Positions 1-6,785 of a stretch of DNA of 9,436 nt are shown here, in pieces. The stretch lies in contig JAMWBY010000049.1 in assembly GCA_023818745.1 (NCBI GenBank), positions 1-9,436 of the forward strand, given 5' to 3'. The stretch comes from Candidatus Omnitrophota bacterium (GTDB lineage Bacteria; Ratteibacteria; UBA8468; B48-G9; JAFGKM01). A model generated the notes under the pieces. That model was given only the letters and a program-made list of their open reading frames with translations. It was not told the origin of the DNA and made no database searches. The translations under genes were made by a program, and so were the position numbers. Position 1 is the first letter of the stretch; each line of letters begins with the position of its first letter.

Positions 1-56
1 TGTAATTACTATGATTCTCTTGACCCCTTGCTGTAGTTCTTCAAAAAATCCTTGGG

Positions 57-130
57 TGGGCGGTACAGGACTTGAACCTGTGACCTCCACGATGTCAACG
101 TGGCACTCTAACCAACTGAGCTAACCGCCC
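57..130 (-). tRNA. tRNA-Val (anticodon GAC)
   Basis: Read on the minus strand, a complete 74-nt cloverleaf is visible. It has a perfect 7-bp acceptor stem (GGGCGGT/ACCGCCC), a D arm with the GG pair in its loop, and a 5-bp anticodon stem CCACG/CGTGG around the loop TTGACAT. The variable loop is 5 nt, and the T arm ACAGG/CCTGT carries the loop TTCAAGT. The anticodon GAC (plus-strand 94-96) reads valine codons GUC/GUU. The discriminator base is A, and the next three bases are CCC, so CCA is not encoded and must be added after transcription. It is divergent from the BioD/DRTGG gene. Confidence 0.97.
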
Positions 131-137
131 TTTAATT

Positions 138-165
138 ATTATATTCTAATTACACAAAATGTCAA
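138..165 (-). promoter_or_regulatory. sigma-70-type promoter of tRNA-Val
   Basis: On the minus strand a perfect -35 TTGACA (160-165) is separated by 16 nt from a perfect -10 TATAAT (138-143). The first tRNA base (130) lies 8 nt past the -10 box, so transcription would start at or within a base or two of the mature 5' end. Both hexamers match consensus, as expected for a stable-RNA gene. The element overlaps the divergent promoter of the plus-strand unit. Confidence 0.8.
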
Positions 166-178
166 TAAATGATATAAT
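151..178 (+). promoter_or_regulatory. promoter of the plus-strand cofactor-maturation unit, probably leaderless
   Basis: A perfect -10 TATAAT lies at 173-178. The -35 is weaker: TACACA at 151-156 (4 of 6, spacer 16) or ATTACA at 149-154 (4 of 6, spacer 18). The -10 ends 7 nt before the ATG at 186, so the expected transcript starts at or next to that ATG, and no Shine-Dalgarno sequence is present. The element interlocks with the divergent tRNA promoter, sharing bases 151-165. Confidence 0.6.
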
Positions 179-185
179 AATAAAT

Positions 186-1253
186 ATGAAAAACATCTTT
201 ATTGCAGCAACCCGACAAAATGACGGGAAAACAGTTATAAGTATCGGTCTTTTCCTTACTTTAAAAAAATATGTTAAAAAAATTGGATTTATAAAACCAG
301 TTGGACAGAAATATTTGGATATTGATGGTAAAAAAGTTGATAAGGATGCTTTTTTGATAAAAAAAATATGTAAATTAGAAGACAATCTTGAAGATATGAA
401 TCCTATTGCAGTTGAAGAGGGTTTTACAAGAAATTATCTTGACAATCCAAATAAGGAAGCACTTATTGAAAAAATTATATCAAGTTATAATAGAATTTCT
501 GAAAATAAAGATATTGTTTTAATTGAAGGGACAGGACACGCAGGAGTTGGTTCTATTTTTGATCTGAATAATGCAGAAGTGGCAAAAATACTTAACTCAC
601 CTGTGATTATAATTTCAATAGGTGGCATTGGAAAACCTGCTGATGAAATAAGTTTAAATCTTTCCCTTTTTAAAGAAAAAAATGTTTTTGTAAAAGGAGC
701 AATCATAAACAAAGTTCAAAGAGAAAAAAGAGATGTTCTTGAAAAATATTTAAATAAGTTTTTTAATAAAATAAACATAAAACTTCTTGGACTAATTCCT
801 TATGAAGAATATTTAACAAAACCAAATCTTTTACAAATATGTGATGCAATAGAAGGGAAAATACTTATTGGATGGAATAAAATGAGAGAAAAAATTAAAA
901 ATATTGTTGTTGGAGCAATGACACCAAGACATGCTCTTGATTATTTTAAACCCGACTCTTTATTAATAACCCCAGGAGATAGGGAAGATATAATTCTTGC
1001 AGCACTTACTACAACAACACAGAATTTAATTAAAGGAATAATTTTAACTGGGGGGTTATATCCACATAAAACAATTATGGACCTTATAAAAAAATATGAT
1101 TTCCCAACTATTCTTGCAGAAGATGGAACCTACGAGGTTGCTTCAAAAATAAACGAACTTGTTGTTAAACTTACTGAAAACGATATAGATAAAATAGAAA
1201 TTGCTCAGAAACTTATTGAGGAAAATGTAGACATTGAAGAGGTTCTAAAATGA
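186..1253 (+). CDS. BioD-like P-loop ATPase with C-terminal DRTGG domain (COG0857-like, stand-alone)
   Basis: A 355-residue protein. Residues 1-230 resemble the dethiobiotin-synthetase-like P-loop fold: the nucleotide-binding loop ATRQNDGKT is at 8-16, and the acidic segment LIEGTGHAG (112-120) is in the Walker B position. Residues 240-355 match a DRTGG domain, with TPGDREDIILAAL at 262-274 and the turn GIILTGG at 284-290. The same two modules precede the catalytic domain in long phosphotransacetylases, but that domain is missing here, so this is not a Pta enzyme. The biochemical role of stand-alone members is unknown to me. An upstream in-frame ATG at 159 is rejected because it lies inside the tRNA -35 box and before the predicted transcription start. 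The stop overlaps the RACo-like gene as ATGA, which implies translational coupling and a shared pathway. A role in CODH/ACS or corrinoid-protein maturation is inference from context only. Confidence 0.85.
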   Translation: MKNIFIAATRQNDGKTVISIGLFLTLKKYVKKIGFIKPVGQKYLDIDGKKVDKDAFLIKKICKLEDNLEDMNPIAVEEGFTRNYLDNPNKEALIEKIISSYNRISENKDIVLIEGTGHAGVGSIFDLNNAEVAKILNSPVIIISIGGIGKPADEISLNLSLFKEKNVFVKGAIINKVQREKRDVLEKYLNKFFNKINIKLLGLIPYEEYLTKPNLLQICDAIEGKILIGWNKMREKIKNIVVGAMTPRHALDYFKPDSLLITPGDREDIILAALTTTTQNLIKGIILTGGLYPHKTIMDLIKKYDFPTILAEDGTYEVASKINELVVKLTENDIDKIEIAQKLIEENVDIEEVLK

Positions 1254-3097
1254 AGGAATATTTTGTTTTAACAGTTCAACCATTTAACAAAAAAATCAAA
1301 GTAATAAAAGAAACTGATATTTTATCTGCACTTATCCAAGGAAATATTTTTATAACGTCAATTTGTGGAGGTAAAGGTATCTGTGGAAAATGTAAGGTAA
1401 AAATTTTAAATGGTGATTTTTATTCAGAAGCAACTGAAAAGATAACAGAAGAAGAAAAAGAAAAAAATATATATCTTGCTTGTAGAACAAAAGTATTAGG
1501 AAATTTAGAAATTGAAATTCTGCCTGAAACTATAATTCCAGAAAAATTATTCGAAAAAGGGAAAGAATTTGAAAGAAAAAAATATGATTTTAAAGAATTA
1601 TTTAAGCATTCTCCATTCATTAAAAAAATATTTTTAAAGTTACCACATCCAAGTTTTGATGATACCTTAAGTGATTATGAAAGATTACTAAGAAGTTTAA
1701 AAAAGATTGAAAATAAAAAAGATTTTACAATTGACCTTCCAAATTTAAGAAAATTACCTAATTTATTAAGGAAAAGTTTGTGGGAAATTACAGTGAGTTT
1801 TATAAATGGTGAGAGAATTAATGAAATTATAAATGTAGAGCAAGGAGATACATCAAATAAAAATTATGGGATTGCTGTTGATGTTGGAACAACTACTATT
1901 TCAGCAAGTTTAGTAGATTTAAATACAGGAGAAATTTTAAAAACAGAAATAACATTTAATAAACAGGCAAGTTTTGGAGACGATATAATTTCAAGAATTG
2001 TTTTTGCCGAAAAAAAAGATGGTCTTGAAAAACTTCATAATGTTGTAATTGAAACTATAAATGAACTTATTTTAAATCTTTCTGAAAGTTGCAATATTTT
2101 TCCAAACGATATCACATGTGTAGTTATTTCAGGAAATATGACGATGGTTCATTTACTTCTAAAAATAAATCCATCTTTTTTAAGAAAAGAACCTTATATT
2201 CCTGTCGCAAATATTTTCCCAAATTTTAAATGTGCAGATGTAGGCATAAAGATAAATTCAAACGGAACTTTATCTGTTGTTCCTGGGGGATATCCTTATG
2301 TTGGTGGAGATATTACATCAGGAATAATTGTATCCGGAATCTATAAAGAAAAAGAACTTTCACTTTTTGTTGATATAGGAACAAATGGCGAAATAGTTGT
2401 AGGAAATAAGGATTTTCTTGTATGTTGTTCTGCCTCTGCTGGTCCCTGTTTTGAAGGTAGTGGTGTTAAAAATGGTGTAAGAGCTATAAAAGGAGCGATT
2501 CAAAAGGTAAAAATAAATAATAATAATGTTTATTATGAAACAATAGGAAATGAAAAACCAATTGGAATCTGTGGTTCTGGATATATTGAATTATTATGTG
2601 AACTTTTTAAAAACGGAATCATCAATAGAAGCGGAGTTTTTATTACTAAAAATAATAGAATAATAGAAGAATATGGAATGAAAGAATTTATCGTCTCTCA
2701 AAAATCAAATGGTGAAAATATTGTAATAACACAAGCAGATATAGATAATCTTATAAGAGCAAAAGGAGCAATTTATTCTGCAATCTCAACAATTTTAAAG
2801 ACACTTGGTATTAAATTTGAAGATATTAAAAATTTTTATATTGCAGGCGGCTTTGGAAGTCATATTGATGTTGAAAAATCAATTGAAATTGGCCTTTTCC
2901 CAAATTTACCAATTGAAAGATTTAAATTTCTTGGGAATACTTCTTTAATTGGTGCGGAAGAATATATTTTGAGTGAAGATTTTAGAAACTTATCAAAAGA
3001 AATAATTAAGAAACTTACTTACATTGACTTATCAAGAAGTCCTATTTATATGGAAGAATACTTAAAATCGCTTTTCATACCCCATACTGATTTTTAA
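1250..3097 (+). CDS. RACo-like corrinoid-protein reductive activator: [2Fe-2S] ferredoxin domain plus ASKHA ATPase (DUF4445)
   Basis: A 615-residue protein. The family uses ATP to drive electron transfer that returns the inactive Co(II) cobamide of a corrinoid protein (CoFeSP in acetogens) to Co(I). Residues 1-95 form a ferredoxin-like domain whose cluster ligands are C39, C45, C48 (CGGKGICGKC) and C78 (LACRT). Residues about 100-205 form the linker and middle domain. The C-terminal ASKHA-type domain shows phosphate-binding loops VDVGTTT (210-216) and VDIGTNGE (374-381), a Cys-rich segment around 392-400, and the adenosine motif IAGGFGS (531-537). The N-terminal cluster separates it from RamA-type activators, which carry a C-terminal 4Fe-4S domain. 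GAAGAGG at 1236-1242, 7 nt before the ATG, is the ribosome site. The CooC-like gene follows after 14 nt. The target could be CoFeSP or a methyltransferase corrinoid protein; none is in the window. Confidence 0.92.
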   Translation: MKEYFVLTVQPFNKKIKVIKETDILSALIQGNIFITSICGGKGICGKCKVKILNGDFYSEATEKITEEEKEKNIYLACRTKVLGNLEIEILPETIIPEKLFEKGKEFERKKYDFKELFKHSPFIKKIFLKLPHPSFDDTLSDYERLLRSLKKIENKKDFTIDLPNLRKLPNLLRKSLWEITVSFINGERINEIINVEQGDTSNKNYGIAVDVGTTTISASLVDLNTGEILKTEITFNKQASFGDDIISRIVFAEKKDGLEKLHNVVIETINELILNLSESCNIFPNDITCVVISGNMTMVHLLLKINPSFLRKEPYIPVANIFPNFKCADVGIKINSNGTLSVVPGGYPYVGGDITSGIIVSGIYKEKELSLFVDIGTNGEIVVGNKDFLVCCSASAGPCFEGSGVKNGVRAIKGAIQKVKINNNNVYYETIGNEKPIGICGSGYIELLCELFKNGIINRSGVFITKNNRIIEEYGMKEFIVSQKSNGENIVITQADIDNLIRAKGAIYSAISTILKTLGIKFEDIKNFYIAGGFGSHIDVEKSIEIGLFPNLPIERFKFLGNTSLIGAEEYILSEDFRNLSKEIIKKLTYIDLSRSPIYMEEYLKSLFIPHTDF

Positions 3098-3111
3098 AAG
3101 AAAGGAGAAAA

Positions 3112-3864
3112 ATGTTTAAAATTGGAGTTGCAGGAAAAGGAGGAACTGGAAAAACAACACTATCTTGTTTGATTATACTTTCTCTTTTAAAATTGGAACA
3201 AAAACCAATTCTTGCGATCGACGCTGACCCTAACAGTAATCTTGCAGAAAATCTTGGGATTGCTCAACCTAAATCACTTGTTGAAATAGTAAATGAAATA
3301 GAAAAAATTAAAAATAATCTACCATATGGAATAGAAAAATCAAAATATCTTGAAATGAGGGTTCAAGAAGCTATAATGGAAGAAAAAGGATTTGATTTAC
3401 TTGTTATGGGAAGAACTGAGGGCCCTGGATGTTATTGTTATGCAAATAATCTTTTAAGAGAATGGATGGAAAAGATAGAAAAGAACTATAAATTTATTGT
3501 TATGGACAATGAGGCAGGAATGGAACATATATCAAGAAGAACTTCTGGCAACCTTGACGTTTTATTTGTTGTTTCTTTATCCGATAAAATTTCTTTGAGA
3601 ACTGCTGAAAGTATTTACAATATGATAAATAATCTTGAATTAAATATAAAAAAAACATATCTTGTGATAAATGAACTATTAGGTAATAAAATTGGAAACA
3701 ATATAAATTTCCCTGTTCCTGTTGCATTTAAATTACCTTTTGATGAAGAAGTTTATAAATTATCTGAAGAAAACAAAGGGATATTAAACATTTCAGATAA
3801 ATCAATTGCTTTCTTAAATGTGTATGAATTTATAAACGAACTTTGTAAATCTGATTTGCAATAA
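3112..3864 (+). CDS. cooC: CooC/AcsF-like MinD-family ATPase for nickel insertion into CODH/ACS
   Basis: A 250-residue SIMIBI-class ATPase of the MinD/NifH type. CooC proteins dimerise on ATP and help load Ni into the C-cluster of carbon monoxide dehydrogenase; AcsF relatives do this for acetyl-CoA synthase. Visible motifs are the deviant Walker A GKGGTGKTT (8-16) with its signature lysine, the switch I region DADPNSN (38-44) and the switch II region DNEAGMEH (132-139). The family-defining metal-binding Cys-X-Cys (C107-Y-C109) lies in EGPGCYCYANN, and these cysteines bind metal at the dimer interface in characterised CooC. AAGGAG at 3102-3107 sits 4 nt before the ATG. The last 35 bp overlap the convergent coaB gene. 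Adjacency to a RACo-like gene argues for a Wood-Ljungdahl role rather than another MinD function. CooC and AcsF cannot be told apart from this sequence alone. Confidence 0.9.
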   Translation: MFKIGVAGKGGTGKTTLSCLIILSLLKLEQKPILAIDADPNSNLAENLGIAQPKSLVEIVNEIEKIKNNLPYGIEKSKYLEMRVQEAIMEEKGFDLLVMGRTEGPGCYCYANNLLREWMEKIEKNYKFIVMDNEAGMEHISRRTSGNLDVLFVVSLSDKISLRTAESIYNMINNLELNIKKTYLVINELLGNKIGNNINFPVPVAFKLPFDEEVYKLSEENKGILNISDKSIAFLNVYEFINELCKSDLQ

Positions 3865-4498
3865 TTAAATTTTGTTTAAAAATTTTTTTGAAAAGTAAAA
3901 TAGGAAGTTGTTCCTTTTTTATTTTATATTTTAAAATTTTGCCATTCTTGAATATAAAACAAACATCTGATTTCTTACCATCTCCAAAAAAATCAGGTGT
4001 ATTTCCTATGATAAGGTCAAGTTTTTTTTCTTTTAATTTTTTTTCTGCATTTTTTATGATTTGGTTTGTTTCAAGTGCGAAGCCAACAACTATCTGATTT
4101 TCTTTTTTAATTTTTGAGACACTTTTTAAAATATCTGGATTAGGAATAAGTTTTAAATTCCATTCTTTTTTTCTCTTAAGTTTATTCTTAAATTTTCTAT
4201 ATGGTCTCCAATCACTTACTGCTGCTGCCATTATTAGAATATCTACTTGTGGGAAATGTCTCAAAATTTCTCTTTGCATTTCTTTCGCTGTTTCAACTTT
4301 TATAAATTTAACTTTTTTAGGTGGTTTTAAATGAGTTGGACCACTCACAAGAATAACAGAATATCCCATTTTTTTTGCACATTCAGCAATTAAATATCCC
4401 ATTTTCCCTGTTGAAGGATTGCTTATAAATCTTATTGGGTCTATATATTCTCTTGTAGGTCCAGCACTTATAAGAACTTTTATCTTTTCGCCAACCAT
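3830..4498 (-). CDS. coaB: stand-alone phosphopantothenate-cysteine ligase (CoaB)
   Basis: A 222-residue protein that joins cysteine to 4'-phosphopantothenate in coenzyme A synthesis. It has only the ligase half of the usual roughly 400-residue CoaBC: no flavin-dependent decarboxylase domain lies upstream, since that DNA is prfB. Motifs are SAGPTREYIDPIRF (11-24) with SNPSTGKMG (26-34), AAAVSDWRP (91-99), the lysine-rich KLKRKK before NPDIL (120-124), GFALET (139-144) and DLIIGNT (161-167). The decarboxylase CoaC must be encoded elsewhere. The start overlaps prfB by 19 bp, with a GAGGCGGA ribosome site inside prfB. The final residues, an unconserved basic/hydrophobic tail, run 35 bp into the 3' end of the convergent cooC gene, leaving no intergenic space there. 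Confidence 0.9.
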   Translation of the reverse strand: MVGEKIKVLISAGPTREYIDPIRFISNPSTGKMGYLIAECAKKMGYSVILVSGPTHLKPPKKVKFIKVETAKEMQREILRHFPQVDILIMAAAVSDWRPYRKFKNKLKRKKEWNLKLIPNPDILKSVSKIKKENQIVVGFALETNQIIKNAEKKLKEKKLDLIIGNTPDFFGDGKKSDVCFIFKNGKILKYKIKKEQLPILLFKKIFKQNLIIANQIYKVRL

Positions 4499-5556
4499 TC
4501 TATTTCCGCCTCTAAAAACATATCAATTTCGCCGTCCATTACTCCTTCAACATTAGATGTTTCAACTTCTGTTCTATGGTCTTTTACAAGAGTATAAGGA
4601 CAAAAAATATATGATCTTATTTGACTTCCCCATGTAATTTCTTTTTCCTGATTTCTCTTTTCTTCTTCTTTTTTCTTTTTTTCCTCAAGATAAAGTTGAT
4701 ACAATTTACTTTTCAATATTTTTAAAGCAATTTCTTTGTTCTTAAATTGACTTCTTTCATTCTGACATTGAACTACTATTCCTGTGGGTTTATGTTTTAT
4801 CCTTACCGCTGTTTCTACTTTATTAACATTTTGACCTCCATGCCCTCCTGCACGAAAAGTTTCAATTTCAATGTCTTCATCTTTTATTTCAATTTTTATA
4901 TCCTCTTTTACTTCTGGAATTACACTTACACCTGCAAAACTTGTATGTCTTCTTCTATTTGCATCAAATGGAGAAATTCTTACAAGACGATGAACTCCTG
5001 TTTCTCCTTTTAAATATCCATATGCTTTTTCGCCAGATATTATTGCAGTTATTCTTTTAAGACCTGCTTCTTCTCCAGGAAGGAAATCAATAACTTTAAC
5101 ATCATAACCCTTTTTTGCAGACCATTTACTATACATCCTCCAAAGCATACTCACCCAATCACATGCCTCTGTTCCGCCTGTACCTGAATGCAATGTGATT
5201 ATTGCATTATTGAAATCCTCTTCTTTCCAGATAAATTCAAATTTGATTTTTTTTATATTTTCTTCAATTCTATTTAAAATTTCTTCTCCTTCTTTTTTAA
5301 GTTCCTCATCAGGATGTGTTTGTAAAAGTTCACATATTGTCTGTGCCTCTTTTATATCTTTATCAATTTCTTCAACTTTTTCTTTTCTTTCTTTTAATAT
5401 ACTCCACATCTCTATTTTTTTCTTATCATCAAGAAATCCTTTATCATGTATTTCTTTTTCAAGTAATTCAAAATTTCTTAAGTCCTCTTTGATTTTAAAT
5501 TTTTCCTTTAAATCATCCCATTTTTTCCTAATTTCATCTAGTTTTATCTCAATCAT
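4480..5556 (-). CDS. prfB: peptide chain release factor 2 (RF2)
   Basis: A 358-residue class I release factor that ends translation at UGA and UAA. The stop-codon recognition tripeptide is SPF (195-197), which identifies RF2 rather than RF1 (PxT). The GGQ motif at 240-242 (AGGHGGQNVNK) triggers peptidyl-tRNA hydrolysis. The N-terminal third is helical and highly charged, as usual. Unlike most bacterial prfB genes it is one uninterrupted frame, with no in-frame UGA and CUUUGA slippery site near codon 25, so the programmed +1 frameshift autoregulation is absent. The start is well supported: GAAGGAG at 5564-5570 lies 7 nt before the ATG. The ATG overlaps the obg stop by 8 bp. Genes in this window do end in TGA, so RF2 is needed. 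Confidence 0.97.
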   Translation of the reverse strand: MIEIKLDEIRKKWDDLKEKFKIKEDLRNFELLEKEIHDKGFLDDKKKIEMWSILKERKEKVEEIDKDIKEAQTICELLQTHPDEELKKEGEEILNRIEENIKKIKFEFIWKEEDFNNAIITLHSGTGGTEACDWVSMLWRMYSKWSAKKGYDVKVIDFLPGEEAGLKRITAIISGEKAYGYLKGETGVHRLVRISPFDANRRRHTSFAGVSVIPEVKEDIKIEIKDEDIEIETFRAGGHGGQNVNKVETAVRIKHKPTGIVVQCQNERSQFKNKEIALKILKSKLYQLYLEEKKKKEEEKRNQEKEITWGSQIRSYIFCPYTLVKDHRTEVETSNVEGVMDGEIDMFLEAEIEWLAKR

Positions 5557-6538
5557 TGTTTAACTCCTTCCAGATTTTTTCAAGTAATTCTTTTACCCCC
5601 TCTCCTGTAAGAGCTGAAATAAAATAAATTTCTTTGAAATATTCCTTTGCATTTTTTATATTCTTCTTACTTTGATCAAGGTCTATTTTATTTCCAACGA
5701 TAATTTCTTTTTTCATCAAAAGTTTTTCACTATAATTTTCAAGTTCTTTCCTTATGTTTTCGTATTTATTTATTATATCATTTTCGCTCATATCTATCAG
5801 ATGAATTAAAATTCTTGTTCTTTCTATATGCTTTAAAAATTTTATTCCAAGACCTTTACCTTTTGACGCACCTTCAATTAATCCAGGAATATCAGCAACA
5901 ACAAAACTTCTATAATCTCCAAGGTTAACAAGTCCAAGGTTTGGTTCAAGAGTTGTAAAAGGATAATCCGCAATTTTAGGTCTTGCCTTTGAAATTTTTG
6001 ATAAAAGAGTGCTTTTACCACTGTTAGGATAACCAATTATTCCAACATCTGCTATTAGTTTCAATTCCAGTTTTATTTTCTTTTCCTCTCCTTTCTCTCC
6101 TTTTGTAGCAATTCTTGGTGCTTGATTAGTTGATGACTTAAAATGAGTGTTTCCTAACCCGCCTTTTCCTCCTTTTGCTACAATTATATAATCATTTTCA
6201 TTCAAAAGGTCAGCAATTATTTTCTCCTCTCCATCAATTATCTCTTTTATTATAGTTCCTAATGGAACTTCAATAATAAGGTCTCTCCCATCTTTGCCTT
6301 TTTTGTTATTACTACTACCATGACCTCCATTTTCAGCAAAAAAATGTCTTTGAAAATGAAAATCAATCAATGTTTTTTTATTCTTTATTGCTTTAAATAT
6401 AACATCTCCTCCTTTGCCTCCATCTCCTCCCCAAGGTCCACCTTTTGGAACGAATTTTTCCCTTCTAAAAGCAACACAACCATCTCCACCCTTCCCTCCT
6501 CTTACAAATATCTCTGCCTCATCAATAAATTTAATCAT
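5549..6538 (-). CDS. obg: GTPase Obg (CgtA), ribosome-assembly and stress GTPase
   Basis: A 329-residue Obg-family GTPase that binds the 50S subunit and links GTP level to ribosome maturation. Residues 1-158 form the glycine-rich Obg fold, with repeated G-G-x-G-G-D/K patterns such as GGKGGDG (14-20) and GGDGGKGGD (37-45). The G domain follows: G1 GYPNSGKST (169-177), G2 around FTT (194-196), G3 DIPG (216-219), G4 NKID (283-286) and G5 SALTG (308-312). The optional C-terminal OCT domain is missing, which is common outside Firmicutes. The ATG overlaps the upstream phasin-like gene's stop by 8 bp (ATGATTAA), and an AAGGAAG site lies roughly 8-10 nt upstream. Its stop overlaps prfB by 8 bp. Confidence 0.97.
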   Translation of the reverse strand: MIKFIDEAEIFVRGGKGGDGCVAFRREKFVPKGGPWGGDGGKGGDVIFKAIKNKKTLIDFHFQRHFFAENGGHGSSNNKKGKDGRDLIIEVPLGTIIKEIIDGEEKIIADLLNENDYIIVAKGGKGGLGNTHFKSSTNQAPRIATKGEKGEEKKIKLELKLIADVGIIGYPNSGKSTLLSKISKARPKIADYPFTTLEPNLGLVNLGDYRSFVVADIPGLIEGASKGKGLGIKFLKHIERTRILIHLIDMSENDIINKYENIRKELENYSEKLLMKKEIIVGNKIDLDQSKKNIKNAKEYFKEIYFISALTGEGVKELLEKIWKELNND

Positions 6539-6785
6539 TTTTTATTTCTTCCTTATATTTTTCAAAATCTTCTTTTGTTATAAAACCACATGATTTTATA
6601 AATTCTTTAAAAAGTTTTTTAGGTATGTTAAATAACTTATCTACCTCTTTTTTTAAAACTTCAAAATCATGAGAATGTTGTTCTCCTTTTTTTTCTATTT
6701 CTTCCAAAATGTTTTTAAATTTATCCTTAATATAGTAAAAAGAACCAATTCCAAAATTCAAAACTTTTTCATTTATTTTTTTCAT
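6531..6785 (-). CDS. small helical phasin/PhaF-like protein, function unproven
   Basis: An 84-residue charged, probably all-helical protein without a signal peptide or membrane segment. The pattern resembles the small phasin-like (PHA-granule-associated) family: an N-terminal 'GIGSFYYIKDK' segment (12-22, like GxGAxxxxKDK), a middle helix with EIEKKGEQ (29-36), then a C-terminal FITKEDFEKYKEEI (68-81, like LxTKEDxxxLExRI) that often begins a coiled coil. Such proteins are frequently labelled phasins, though granule binding is not shown for most, and no PHA synthase is visible here. It lies between uvrC (17-bp overlap) and obg (8-bp overlap). It has the strongest ribosome-binding site in the window, which suggests a protein made in excess of its neighbours. 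The family assignment is by pattern memory and is moderate in strength. Confidence 0.7.
   Translation of the reverse strand: MKKINEKVLNFGIGSFYYIKDKFKNILEEIEKKGEQHSHDFEVLKKEVDKLFNIPKKLFKEFIKSCGFITKEDFEKYKEEIKND

Noticed and set aside
1..56. Minus-strand open frame downstream of tRNA-Val (reads GFFEELQQGVKRIIVIT)
   Set aside because: Only 17 codons long, with no start codon after the tRNA; too short to distinguish from chance, though slightly richer in G+C than the surroundings. No terminator or integrase site could be supported either.
159..185. Nine-codon N-terminal extension of the BioD/DRTGG protein (ATG at 159)
   Set aside because: This ATG sits at the tRNA promoter's -35 box, upstream of the predicted transcription start, and the family's P-loop strand begins right at the second Met.
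3862..3890. Possible terminator after cooC (TTAAA/TTTAA stem then a T-run)
   Set aside because: A 5-bp pure A-T stem inside coaB coding sequence; too weak to call.
4747..5563. Plus-strand open frames opposite prfB
   Set aside because: Shadow frames of a clear prfB gene, with low-complexity Ser/Phe-rich translations and no ribosome sites.
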